From positions 1 through 64,000 of the forward strand of contig NZ_SDLV01000016.1 of assembly GCF_004916905.1 (NCBI RefSeq): DNA of 64,000 bases. The letters run 5' to 3'. The DNA comes from Chryseobacterium candidae (GTDB taxonomy: Bacteria; Bacteroidota; Bacteroidia; Flavobacteriales; Weeksellaceae). The position numbers and the translations under genes were made by a program. The notes beneath the pieces were generated by a model. The model saw nothing but the letters and a program-made list of their open reading frames with translations, did no database searches and was not told where the DNA came from. Positions 40,818 through 49,080 of this stretch are shown one piece after another (positions within the stretch are counted from its first letter, which is position 1; every line of letters starts with the position of its first letter).

Positions 40818-42416
40818 ATGAAAAATAAATATTTATATAAAAAAATAATTATAGGGTCTATTACTCTAGGAACTCTATTCTTTGCAGGTTCTTGTACACA
40901 AGATCTTGAGAGAGAACCAAGTTTAGGATTAACAGCTACTGTTTTATACAAAGATTTTAATAATTATAAACCTGCTTTAGCTAAAATTTATGCAGGACTA
41001 GCAATTGGGGGGCAGGGAGATCAAAATAATGCAGATGGTAATACGGATATAGGTGGAATTGACGGTGGTTTCTCAAACTATCTTCGTCAAATGTACAGTA
41101 TGCAGGTTTTAACAACAGATGAAGCTGTTATTGCTTGGTCTGATGCAGGTCTTCCAGATATGCATAATATGACTTGGAATGCTTCCAATCCTTTTGTTGC
41201 AGCGATATACTATAGAATATTCAATGTAATTGCTGTAAGTAATGAATTTATTAAAAATACGACTGACGAAAAACTTTCTACAAACGGAATCACCGGAAGT
41301 AATCTTACAGAAGCGAAATATATGCGTGCAGAAGCTCGTTTTCTAAGAGCTCAATCGTATTATCATGCAATGGATCTGTTTGGAAATGTACCAATGGTAA
41401 CTGAGACTACTGATATCATTAATACACCTCCTCCAAGAATTACCAGGGCAGAACTATTCAAATATATAGAGTCTGAGCTTTTAGCTTGTGCAAATGAGCT
41501 TAAAGATGCAAGAAGTAATGAATATGGCAGAGCAGATAAAGCTGCTGCTTGGTCTTTATTAGCAAGACTATATTTAAATGCACAAGTTTATACAGGCACA
41601 GCAAGATATACGGATTGTATTACATACTGTAATAAAGTAATAAATGCAGGATATTCATTAAAGTCAAGCTATCCATCATTATTTATGGCAGATAATAATG
41701 TAAATAATCCTGAAGTTATTTTATCTGTAAACTATGATGGTACAAGTACAAAAACTTACGGAGGCTCAACTTTTATGGTACACGCTGCAGTTGGAGGTTC
41801 GATGCCTGCTTCTCAATTCGGAATCAATGGAGGTTGGGGTGGTATAAGAACTACAAAATCTTTTGTTAATCTATTTGCTGGTTCTCCAAGTGACAAAAGA
41901 GGAAATTTCTATACAAATGGTCAAAATTTAGAAATAAATAATATATCAACATTTACAGATGGTTATGCATTTATTAAATATAAAAATATAAAGTATTCTA
42001 ATGGGGCCCCTGGATCAGATGTATCAGGTAATTTTGTTGACGCAGATATTCCTTTATACCGTTTAGCAGATATTTATCTTATGTATGGTGAAGCCGTTTC
42101 AAGAGGTGGATCAGGTGGAGATGCAGCCACTGCATTAGGATATGTAAATGCCTTAAGAACGAGAGCAGGAGGAACTACTGTTGATTCAGTTAATACCGAT
42201 TTTTTCTTAGACGAAAGATCTAGAGAAATGTCATGGGAAGCAACGAGAAGAACCGACCTGATTCGTTATGGTAAGTTTACTTCAGCTTCATATCTGTGGC
42301 CTTGGAAAGGAGGTGTAAAGGAAGGTAAAGGTGTAGATGATTATAGAAATCTTTTCCCTATACCGGCAAATGATATAGTAGCTAATCCTAATTTGGTTCA
42401 AAACCCTGGATATTAA
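40818..42416 (+). CDS. susD: SusD/RagB-type starch-binding lipoprotein
   Basis: Surface lipoprotein that caps the SusC barrel and captures oligosaccharides. 532 residues; lipobox A-G-S-C with Cys26. Conserved SusD features are present: helical TPR-like stretches (A-E-A-R-F-L-R-A-Q-S-Y-Y-H-A-M-D-L-F-G near residue 170), P-L-Y-R-L-A-D-I-Y-L-M-Y-G-E-A and L-N-A-L-R-T-R-A-G-like R-T-R-A-G-G, and the closing F-P-I-P. It lies 5 bases after susC, the invariant gene pair. Confidence 0.96.
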   Translation: MKNKYLYKKIIIGSITLGTLFFAGSCTQDLEREPSLGLTATVLYKDFNNYKPALAKIYAGLAIGGQGDQNNADGNTDIGGIDGGFSNYLRQMYSMQVLTTDEAVIAWSDAGLPDMHNMTWNASNPFVAAIYYRIFNVIAVSNEFIKNTTDEKLSTNGITGSNLTEAKYMRAEARFLRAQSYYHAMDLFGNVPMVTETTDIINTPPPRITRAELFKYIESELLACANELKDARSNEYGRADKAAAWSLLARLYLNAQVYTGTARYTDCITYCNKVINAGYSLKSSYPSLFMADNNVNNPEVILSVNYDGTSTKTYGGSTFMVHAAVGGSMPASQFGINGGWGGIRTTKSFVNLFAGSPSDKRGNFYTNGQNLEINNISTFTDGYAFIKYKNIKYSNGAPGSDVSGNFVDADIPLYRLADIYLMYGEAVSRGGSGGDAATALGYVNALRTRAGGTTVDSVNTDFFLDERSREMSWEATRRTDLIRYGKFTSASYLWPWKGGVKEGKGVDDYRNLFPIPANDIVANPNLVQNPGY

Positions 42417-42436
42417 CTTTTAAACACAATCTGAAA

Positions 42437-43507
42437 ATGAAAAACTTTTTTAAAATTTTAGCAATAGCATTTATTGGAATTTTTGTTATTTCATGTGAAA
42501 AAGATGAGGACCAGGCAGTTATTACAGAAACTGTAAAAAGTAAGATTACACCAGATAAGACAATTCTTGTTTTAGATAAGGCTAATCCTGACAAGGTTGC
42601 TCTAAATATCACTTGGAATAAATCAACCTTTAACATACCTGTAGTTTATACACAACAGCTTCAATTTGCAATCAAAGGGAAAAATTTCAAGGATGCCTCT
42701 ACTATGGAAGTGACAGCTTCACCTCTGACCTTTACAAATAAACAGCTTAATAATATAGCATTAGGTTTAGGAGCTGCTACCAATGTAGTTGCTGAGATTG
42801 AAGTTAGGTTAAGAACTTTGGTGGGTGCTGCACCTTTCTATTCTGATGTGAATACTTTAACAGTAACACCGTATCTTTTAGGACCTACTTACAATTATAA
42901 TGATCTATATCTGATTGGGGATGCTACATCGGCAGGATGGGATAATACCAGTACCAATACGAAGTTTCTTCCGCTACAAAAAACAGCTGCAGCAGGTGTT
43001 TATTCTTATACCGGATACTTTGCACAAGGCGGTTTTAAAATGATTAAAACTCCAGGATCCTGGAATACTCAATATGGAATGGGCACTGCAGGTACATTAA
43101 GTACAAGCGGTTCTTCAGGAAATATTTCTGTGTCTGCTGCAGGATATTATGAATTGACAGTTGATATCAATACTTTAACATATACTTTTACTTCAATTGG
43201 ATCTCCAACGGTTACCTATAATACGATTTCAATGATTGGAACTGCATCAGGAGATTGGAATACAGATTTGGATTTACAGAAGTCAACTTTTGATTCTCAC
43301 ATTTGGGTTAAGAAAAATGTTACTCTAAATTCAGGTGAATTCAAATTCAGAGCAAATCATGATTGGGGAACAAACTGGGGAAAAGCTCAGGAGTTCTTTG
43401 GTGTAGCTGAGCTCGGAGGAGGAAATATTCCGGTAAGTGAAACCTTTAAGTATGACGTATATTTCAATGATATAACTGCGGAATATTCGGCAATTCCAAT
43501 ATTTTAA
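42437..43507 (+). CDS. susE: SusE/SusF-type outer-membrane starch-binding lipoprotein
   Basis: Surface lipoprotein that binds starch to support uptake by SusCD. 356 residues with lipobox V-I-S-C (Cys20). An N-terminal Ig-like SusE domain (about 30-145) is followed by two starch-binding modules (about 150-250 and 258-350), each opening with the same theme (Y-L-I-G-D-A-T-S-A-G-W and S-M-I-G-T-A-S-G-D-W) and containing Trp/Phe sites for glucan. Length and domain count resemble SusE more than the longer SusF. It follows susD by 20 bases and is ended by a terminator. Confidence 0.9.
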   Translation: MKNFFKILAIAFIGIFVISCEKDEDQAVITETVKSKITPDKTILVLDKANPDKVALNITWNKSTFNIPVVYTQQLQFAIKGKNFKDASTMEVTASPLTFTNKQLNNIALGLGAATNVVAEIEVRLRTLVGAAPFYSDVNTLTVTPYLLGPTYNYNDLYLIGDATSAGWDNTSTNTKFLPLQKTAAAGVYSYTGYFAQGGFKMIKTPGSWNTQYGMGTAGTLSTSGSSGNISVSAAGYYELTVDINTLTYTFTSIGSPTVTYNTISMIGTASGDWNTDLDLQKSTFDSHIWVKKNVTLNSGEFKFRANHDWGTNWGKAQEFFGVAELGGGNIPVSETFKYDVYFNDITAEYSAIPIF

Positions 43508-43536
43508 TATAAATAAAAATCAAACTAAAATAAAGC

Positions 43537-43568
43537 AAAGTGCTGTTTTACCGCAGCACTTTATTTTT
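43537..43568 (+). terminator. Terminator/attenuator between susE and the GH97 gene
   Basis: AAGTGCTG pairs with the CGCAGCACTT side around a TTTTAC loop, followed by TATTTTTT. The next gene starts 22 bases later on the same strand, so it may lower rather than abolish readthrough. Confidence 0.8.
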
Positions 43569-43589
43569 TAAGTTAATTAAATAGTCATT

Positions 43590-45743
43590 ATGAAGAAAAT
43601 TACAGTTGGAGCGCTTTTGCTCTCAATGATGTTTACAGGTGTGAAAGCCCAATCTTTAAAATCTCCGGACGGGAAATTTGAAATGAATTTCCAGTTGAAA
43701 GAAGGAGTGCCTTACTACAACCTTAAGTATAACGGTACAGTAGTGGTGGAAGATTCTAAATTGGGTTTGAGATTATTTAAAGACACAGCCATAAAATTTG
43801 CTTCTGAAATAGCCAAACCGGAAGATGCAAAATACGATCTGAACAACGGTTTTGCAAAGACAGATGAAAAAAGAGACTCCAAAAATGAAACCTGGCAGCC
43901 GGTTTTAGGAGAAAAGAAAAATTATATCAACCATTACAACGAGCTGGCAGTTACCCTGAATCAGGCTTCTACAGACAGAAGTATTGTGGTAAAGTTCAGA
44001 TTATTCAATGATGGACTGGGATTCAGATATGAATTCCCACAGCAAAAAAATCTTAATTATTTTGTGATCAGAGAAGAAGATTCTGAAATTGATTTCCCTA
44101 CCGATATGAAAGCGTGGTGGATTGTTGCAGATTATGATTCTCAGGAATATCAGTATCAGGAAACGAAAGTATCCGAGATTCCCTCAAAATGGGATAAGGC
44201 ATACGATGCGAACGCTTCCCAGTCATTGGTGAAAAATGCAGTTCAGTCTCCGTTGATGCTTAAAAAAGAAGGAAAAGAACCTTTGTACATCAACGTTGCA
44301 GAAGCAGCAGTGTTGGATTATCCGGCTTCACATCTTGAAGTAGATGCACAGAATTTTAAGTTTAAAACACATTTAACTGCAGACAGACAAGGAGCGAAAG
44401 GGTATATCCAGACTCCATCGGTAACGCCTTGGAGAACCATTATTGTAGCTCCGAAAGCAGAACAGGTAATGGATTCTAAAACGATCTTCAATCTTAATGA
44501 GCCTACAAAGTACACTGATACTTCTTACATCCACCCTACAAAATACATGGGAGTCTGGTGGGAAATGATTATTGGAAAATCACAGTGGGCGTATTCTACT
44601 GCAGAAAATGTTCACTTAGGGAAAACAGATTTTACAAAGCTGACTCCCAACGGAAAACATGCAGCCAACAATACAAAGGTTAAAGAATATATTGACTTTG
44701 CTGCAGAAAACGGATTCCAGGGATTATTGATCGAGGGTTGGAATATCGGTTGGGAAGACTGGTTCGGACACTCAAAAGAATTTGTTTTCGATTTCATTAC
44801 CCCTTATCCGGATTTTGACATCAAAATGCTGAATGAATATGCTCATTCGAAAGGAATTAAACTAATCATGCACCATGAAACTTCAGGTTCTGCCACGAAC
44901 TATGAAAGATGGGCGGATAAAGCCTTCCAGACAATGAATAAATATGGCTATGATGCTGTGAAAACAGGATATGTAGGAGATATCATTCCTAGAGGAGAAC
45001 ATCACTATTCTCAATGGACTATTAATCATTATTATAGAATTGCGGAAAAAGCAAATGACTATAAAATCATGGTGAATTCTCACGAATCTGTACGTCCTAC
45101 AGGAGAAAGCCGTACCTATCCGAACTATATCTCCGCAGAAGCAGCACGTGGAACAGAATATGAAGCGTTCGGAGGAAATAAGCCGGATCACCAGACCGTT
45201 CTTCCGTTTACAAGATGGATGGGAGGTTCTATGGACTACACACCAGGAATTTTCCAGACAAAACTTGATTATTATTTCCCTGGAGATACACGTTTTGTAA
45301 AAACTACGCTGGTAAAACAGCTGGCTCTTTATGTAACCATGTATATGCCGCTTCAGATGGCTGCAGACCTTCCTGAAAACTACAAAAAACATATGGATGC
45401 ATTCCAGTTCATCAAAGATGTAGCAGCAGATTGGGATGATACCAGGATTTTGTCCGCAGAACCTGGTGATTATGTGGTGACAGCAAGGAAAGCAAAAGGT
45501 ACTGATAACTGGTTTGTAGGAGGTATTACAGATGAGAATAAACGTGAATATACTGTAGACTTCTCATTCCTGGATAAAGGAACAAAATATGAAGCAACAA
45601 TCTATGAAGATGGAAAAGATGCTGATTATATTGATAATCCTCAAAGCTATAATATCTATAAGAAAGAGATTACAACTAAATCAAAAATTAAATTTAAGAT
45701 GGCAAGAAGTGGTGGTTTTGCAATAACAATTAAAAAAAAGTAA
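43590..45743 (+). CDS. susB: GH97 alpha-glucosidase (SusB type)
   Basis: Retaining or inverting exo-alpha-glucosidase of family GH97, which releases glucose from maltodextrins in the periplasm. 717 residues with a signal peptide (cleavage after V-K-A). Three glutamates, Glu430 (H-H-E-T-S), Glu499 (N-S-H-E-S) and Glu523 (R-G-T-E-Y), have exactly the spacing of SusB residues 439, 508 and 532 as I know them; this matches the inverting, SusB-like subgroup. It continues the starch locus after the susE terminator. Confidence 0.95.
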   Translation: MKKITVGALLLSMMFTGVKAQSLKSPDGKFEMNFQLKEGVPYYNLKYNGTVVVEDSKLGLRLFKDTAIKFASEIAKPEDAKYDLNNGFAKTDEKRDSKNETWQPVLGEKKNYINHYNELAVTLNQASTDRSIVVKFRLFNDGLGFRYEFPQQKNLNYFVIREEDSEIDFPTDMKAWWIVADYDSQEYQYQETKVSEIPSKWDKAYDANASQSLVKNAVQSPLMLKKEGKEPLYINVAEAAVLDYPASHLEVDAQNFKFKTHLTADRQGAKGYIQTPSVTPWRTIIVAPKAEQVMDSKTIFNLNEPTKYTDTSYIHPTKYMGVWWEMIIGKSQWAYSTAENVHLGKTDFTKLTPNGKHAANNTKVKEYIDFAAENGFQGLLIEGWNIGWEDWFGHSKEFVFDFITPYPDFDIKMLNEYAHSKGIKLIMHHETSGSATNYERWADKAFQTMNKYGYDAVKTGYVGDIIPRGEHHYSQWTINHYYRIAEKANDYKIMVNSHESVRPTGESRTYPNYISAEAARGTEYEAFGGNKPDHQTVLPFTRWMGGSMDYTPGIFQTKLDYYFPGDTRFVKTTLVKQLALYVTMYMPLQMAADLPENYKKHMDAFQFIKDVAADWDDTRILSAEPGDYVVTARKAKGTDNWFVGGITDENKREYTVDFSFLDKGTKYEATIYEDGKDADYIDNPQSYNIYKKEITTKSKIKFKMARSGGFAITIKKK

Positions 45744-45782
45744 TTATTTCGTAAAAAGTTATTTTTCATTTGATAAAATTTC

Positions 45783-45790
45783 TATATTTG
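45783..45790 (+). promoter_or_regulatory. Promoter -7 box TATATTTG for the RiPP-like cluster
   Basis: A full TAnnTTTG match 37 bases before the precursor-like ORF. The -33 element is weak. It suggests that the cluster is transcribed separately from the starch genes. Confidence 0.55.
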
Positions 45791-45827
45791 GAGAATTATT
45801 ATAATTTACTAACCAAAACTATTTATC

Positions 45828-46046
45828 ATGAAAAAGAAACTGAAAATTACCAGTAACTTAGAGCAAAAGAACATTCTTAAAAAAGCGATGCAGTCTTCTG
45901 AAAATGTAGATTTATACAAATCTATTTTCGGTGGGAAAAATACAGTTGTAGGAGTGCCAAATAACTGTACTGTAACAGCTATATCTGGAGCTTCGGCAGC
46001 TTATAACAGAGCTGATCAATTTTTATTGGCTACCACTAAGCTATAA
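45828..46046 (+). CDS. Putative RiPP precursor peptide
   Basis: A 72-residue peptide with no match to a family I know. The first ~33 residues are Lys/Glu-rich and probably helical, like a leader (N-L-E-Q-K-N-I-L-K-K-A-M). The second part is rich in small and polar residues with sparse aromatics: I-F-G-G-K-N-T, a single Cys47, S-G-A-S-A-A-Y-N-R and D-Q-F-L-L. Y59-N60-R61 and F65-L66-L67 fit the aromatic-x-x pattern of cyclophane substrates. The double Gly at 35-36 could mark leader removal. The precursor call rests on position directly before a radical SAM/SPASM maturase with a hairpin between them; the boundaries of leader and core are guesses. Confidence 0.75.
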   Translation: MKKKLKITSNLEQKNILKKAMQSSENVDLYKSIFGGKNTVVGVPNNCTVTAISGASAAYNRADQFLLATTKL

Positions 46047-46065
46047 TCGCTAAATCAAAATTTGC

Positions 46066-46098
46066 AGTTCTCCGCTATAGCGGAGAACTATTTTTTTA
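46066..46098 (+). terminator. Attenuating terminator between precursor and maturase genes
   Basis: AGTTCTCCGCTA and TAGCGGAGAACT form a perfect 24-base palindrome followed by ATTTTTTT. It would give many precursor transcripts and fewer full-length ones, the usual arrangement in peptide-maturation operons. Confidence 0.9.
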
Positions 46099-46109
46099 TC
46101 TGATAAGAT

Positions 46110-47354
46110 ATGATTACATCTTTTGTATTAAAGGTTGCAAGTAGATGCAATCTTAACTGTTCATATTGTTACATGTATAATTTGGGTGATAAAACTTATT
46201 TAAAACAGCCTAAATTCATGTCAATTGATACCATAAAAGCTTTCGCCACCAAACTTAATCAATATAGCCTGGAAAATAATTTGAATAATATACAGATTGT
46301 TTTTCACGGAGGAGAACCTCTTTTGATATCCAAAGATTTTTATCGTGAATCTGTTAAAATTTTCAAAGAAATACTTCCCGGTCATTACTTTGACTTTGTA
46401 ATCCAGACCAATGGGGTTGGATTGGATGATGAGTGGTATCAACTCTTTAATGAGTTGGATATCAGAGTGGGAATAAGTATAGACGGCCCCAGAGAATATC
46501 ATGACAAATACCGTGTTTTTCATAACGGAAAAGGCTCTTATGATGAGGTGAAAAAAGCAGTTATGCTGGGGCAGAATTATGGGCTTAACGGAGTTCTGTC
46601 TGTCATAAACATTAAAATTCCTCCTCAGGAACTTTATGATGAAGTGAAGAGTCTTCAGGTAAAAGGCCTTAATATTCTTCTGCCGGATGGCCACTTTGAT
46701 CAGCTTCCTGACGGAATGGAAAAGGAATGGGTTAATACAAAAAATTATACCCCCTATGCAGACTGGCTTATAGAGCTGTTTAAGATCTGGAAGAACGACC
46801 CGGAAAGGGTGAGTGTAAGATTTTTTAAAACCCTTATTGATCTTATTGTGGGCGAGGATGAGGGAGATCAGATTTTAGGTAAAAATATTAATGGTGTTGC
46901 TGTACTGGAAACCAATGGTAATTTGGAAGTAGCAGACTTTATAAGGGCTTGTTATGAAGGAATTACCAGAAACGATATTAATATTCATACCCATGCTATC
47001 GGGGATGTTTTCAATGACAGGCTTTTTGATGTGTATATGAATGCGCACGCAATGGTATCACAGAAATGCCTTAACTGTTCTGTTTATGATTTTTGCGGGA
47101 GTGGATTTTTAGGAAACCGTTATTCTAACGAAAGAGGTTTTGATAACCCCACTATTTATTGTCACGATATGATTAAACTTATTACCTACATTCAGAATGA
47201 TATTATAGATGATATTCCGCAGGAAACACGAGAGGAAATGGAGCTGTCGAAAGTTTCTTATGATGATATAGTACATGAGCTGGAATTTGACAACGGGGAA
47301 ATTATGATTGAATCCGAAGTTAAAGAAAAATTAATGCATTATCGTTTAACATGA
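46110..47354 (+). CDS. Radical SAM/SPASM peptide maturase, cyclophane-type (FxsB/XyeB/GrrM-like)
   Basis: Presumed to modify the upstream peptide by radical chemistry. 414 residues. The radical SAM cluster is Cys13, Cys17, Cys20 in S-R-C-N-L-N-C-S-Y-C-Y-M-Y; F-H-G-G-E-P-L follows near 65. The C-terminal region has Cys281, Cys320, Cys323, Cys329 and Cys351, likely ligands of auxiliary iron-sulfur clusters. The opening S-F-V-L-K-V-A-S-R-C and the ending F-D-N-P-T-I-Y-C-H-D-M-I-K-L-I resemble the FxsB/XyeB/GrrM maturases, which form cyclophane cross-links on three-residue motifs. Known members often have G-G-G-Y-L-P-H-R-Y where this one has G-S-G-F-L-G-N-R-Y. Its stop overlaps the next gene by four bases. 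Confidence 0.88.
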   Translation: MITSFVLKVASRCNLNCSYCYMYNLGDKTYLKQPKFMSIDTIKAFATKLNQYSLENNLNNIQIVFHGGEPLLISKDFYRESVKIFKEILPGHYFDFVIQTNGVGLDDEWYQLFNELDIRVGISIDGPREYHDKYRVFHNGKGSYDEVKKAVMLGQNYGLNGVLSVINIKIPPQELYDEVKSLQVKGLNILLPDGHFDQLPDGMEKEWVNTKNYTPYADWLIELFKIWKNDPERVSVRFFKTLIDLIVGEDEGDQILGKNINGVAVLETNGNLEVADFIRACYEGITRNDINIHTHAIGDVFNDRLFDVYMNAHAMVSQKCLNCSVYDFCGSGFLGNRYSNERGFDNPTIYCHDMIKLITYIQNDIIDDIPQETREEMELSKVSYDDIVHELEFDNGEIMIESEVKEKLMHYRLT

Positions 47355-48184
47355 ATCTGAAGAAAGGAATGTACTTAGCTGGGGATTCTTGTTTTAATTG
47401 GAAAAATCAGCTTAGAATTAATAGAGGAGTAGTGGCTGAAAAAGTTGTCAATACAGGAATCGGGTATTTTGATAATGCTTATCTACCAGATGATGAATGG
47501 CGGGATCTTACCGAATCTGAATATAAAATTCTTTCTTATTCAGAGAAAGGGAATAAAATGTTCAATACCTTGGGATTGGGTGAAATTCCCAATGAATTAA
47601 AGACGCTGTTTAAAGCCGTAAAGCTGGAAGAGTGCAAGACACTTTTTGAGGTTCAGCCTAAATTTCAGGAAGATGAAAAACTCACACTACAACTTAATAA
47701 AGTTTTAAATCAGTTTCTAAATCAGAAATCTGATACCCAAAGATATAATTTTCACCGCATTACAAGATGTCTTCCGGATATGCATACCACTACTTTTCAT
47801 CTCCATAACAGAGAGCATATAAAGTATACAGGTTTACATATAGATCAGAGTACAAAATTTACCCCCAATACTGCTTATAAATCAGACAATAGGATATCTA
47901 TCAATATCAGTGAAGAATCCAGATATCTGTATTTTGTAAATTTAACATTGAAACAAATTTATATTGCTGTTAAGAAACATTATCAGGATGTTACTATTAC
48001 CTCAGATAATATTGTGGAATTGTTTTTTTCATTATATCCTGATTACCCGATTATCCGGATAGAAATAAAACCGTATCAGTATTATATTGCACCAACAGAT
48101 AATTTCATTCATGACGGAAGTACACTGGGAAACAAAAAGTTTGATATAACCATGGTATTTGTGGGAGAATTTAATAATTACTAA
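47351..48184 (+). CDS. RiPP-cluster protein A with H-x-D...H pattern (unknown family)
   Basis: 277 residues, no signal peptide, no family I recognise. Clearly paralogous to the next gene: shared are G-E-I-P-N-E-L-K, G-L-H-I-D-Q, R-I-S-I-N-I, R-Y-L-Y-F-V-N-L-T and Y-Y-I-A-P-T-D-N-F-I-H-D-G. The residues H163-x-D165 and H254 are kept in both at nearly equal spacing (91 and 93 residues) and would fit a 2-His-1-carboxylate iron site of a 2-oxoglutarate-dependent-type oxygenase. The Arg that usually binds 2-oxoglutarate is not evident after H254. Four-base overlap with the maturase gene implies translational coupling. Peptide hydroxylation is a reasonable but unproven role. Confidence 0.75.
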   Translation: MNLKKGMYLAGDSCFNWKNQLRINRGVVAEKVVNTGIGYFDNAYLPDDEWRDLTESEYKILSYSEKGNKMFNTLGLGEIPNELKTLFKAVKLEECKTLFEVQPKFQEDEKLTLQLNKVLNQFLNQKSDTQRYNFHRITRCLPDMHTTTFHLHNREHIKYTGLHIDQSTKFTPNTAYKSDNRISINISEESRYLYFVNLTLKQIYIAVKKHYQDVTITSDNIVELFFSLYPDYPIIRIEIKPYQYYIAPTDNFIHDGSTLGNKKFDITMVFVGEFNNY

Positions 48185-49062
48185 TGATTATGAAACTAAA
48201 ATCAGGAATTAAAATATACGGTGAGCATCTAGAAGAGGTCCTGGAAATCAATTCCGGACTTGTTCATCATTCAAAGCAGGAGCCTGTAGAAATTGCATTT
48301 AAAAACATTAAGTTCAAAGCACAATATGAGCCCAATGCCCATCTGGCAAAAAGAGACTGGAGAAAGCTTTCTGAGCTTGAGCTTTATACATTGAAAGGAG
48401 ATCACGTTAATAAGAAAGATTATAACTCCGTTTTTATAGGAGAAATACCGGAAGAATTAAAAGATATGTTCCATAAACTGAATCTTCATTCAGCCACTTC
48501 GGATAGTGATGCATTTCAGAAATTTATGGATAATAAAGAGTTGGTTCATGAATTAAATACCCATCTCAATGGGGTGTTGGACGAAATTTCATTGGCTCCT
48601 TACCGCTTTATGAGTATTGCAACCAACTATCCCAATAGTGAAGTGGTTTCTTTGAACAAGAGAAAACTGCCTGAAAATTTTACCTTTAAGGATATTCATT
48701 TTATTGGTGTTCATAAAGACAGTTCCAAAGATATGACTTTACACACCTGCTACCGGTATGGAAATAGATTTACCATTAATTTAGGAGAACAGGCCCGCTA
48801 TTTTTTGTTTGTTAATCTTACCATGAAGCAGGCATATAAAATGCTTAAAGAAAAAGAAGAACTTAAGGATGCAGAGATCACCAATGAAAACATTACTGAT
48901 TATTTTCTGGAGCATTATCCTGACTATCCTGTTATTAAAGTAAAGCAAGAACCTTATCAGTTTTACATTGCTCCCACAGATAATTGTTTTCATGACGGCA
49001 CTACAATAGGAAATACTGCCATAGATGTGGTAATGACCTATTTAGGAAAATTTTGTATTTAA
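48184..49062 (+). CDS. RiPP-cluster protein B, paralogue of protein A
   Basis: 292 residues from ATG 48184, which shares one base with the preceding stop; a second ATG at 48190 (M-K-L-K-S-G) is an equally good start. It shares with protein A the motifs G-E-I-P-E-E-L-K, G-V-H-K-D-S (His177, Asp179), R-F-T-I-N-L, R-Y-F-L-F-V-N-L-T and F-Y-I-A-P-T-D-N-C-F-H-D-G (His270). Divergence between the two copies is large outside these blocks, so the duplication is old and each copy may act on a different position of the peptide. An oxygenase role is inferred from the H-x-D...H pattern only. Confidence 0.75.
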   Translation: MIMKLKSGIKIYGEHLEEVLEINSGLVHHSKQEPVEIAFKNIKFKAQYEPNAHLAKRDWRKLSELELYTLKGDHVNKKDYNSVFIGEIPEELKDMFHKLNLHSATSDSDAFQKFMDNKELVHELNTHLNGVLDEISLAPYRFMSIATNYPNSEVVSLNKRKLPENFTFKDIHFIGVHKDSSKDMTLHTCYRYGNRFTINLGEQARYFLFVNLTMKQAYKMLKEKEELKDAEITNENITDYFLEHYPDYPVIKVKQEPYQFYIAPTDNCFHDGTTIGNTAIDVVMTYLGKFCI

Positions 49063-49080
49063 TTTAAATAGTATTGAGGT

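Noticed and set aside
44883..45392. 169-codon open frame on the minus strand
   Set aside because: Lies entirely antisense to the GH97 gene, whose protein is unmistakable; the antisense translation has no family-like motif.
46221..46694. 157-codon open frame opposite the radical SAM gene
   Set aside because: Antisense shadow of a well-supported gene, with no ribosome site or recognisable motif.
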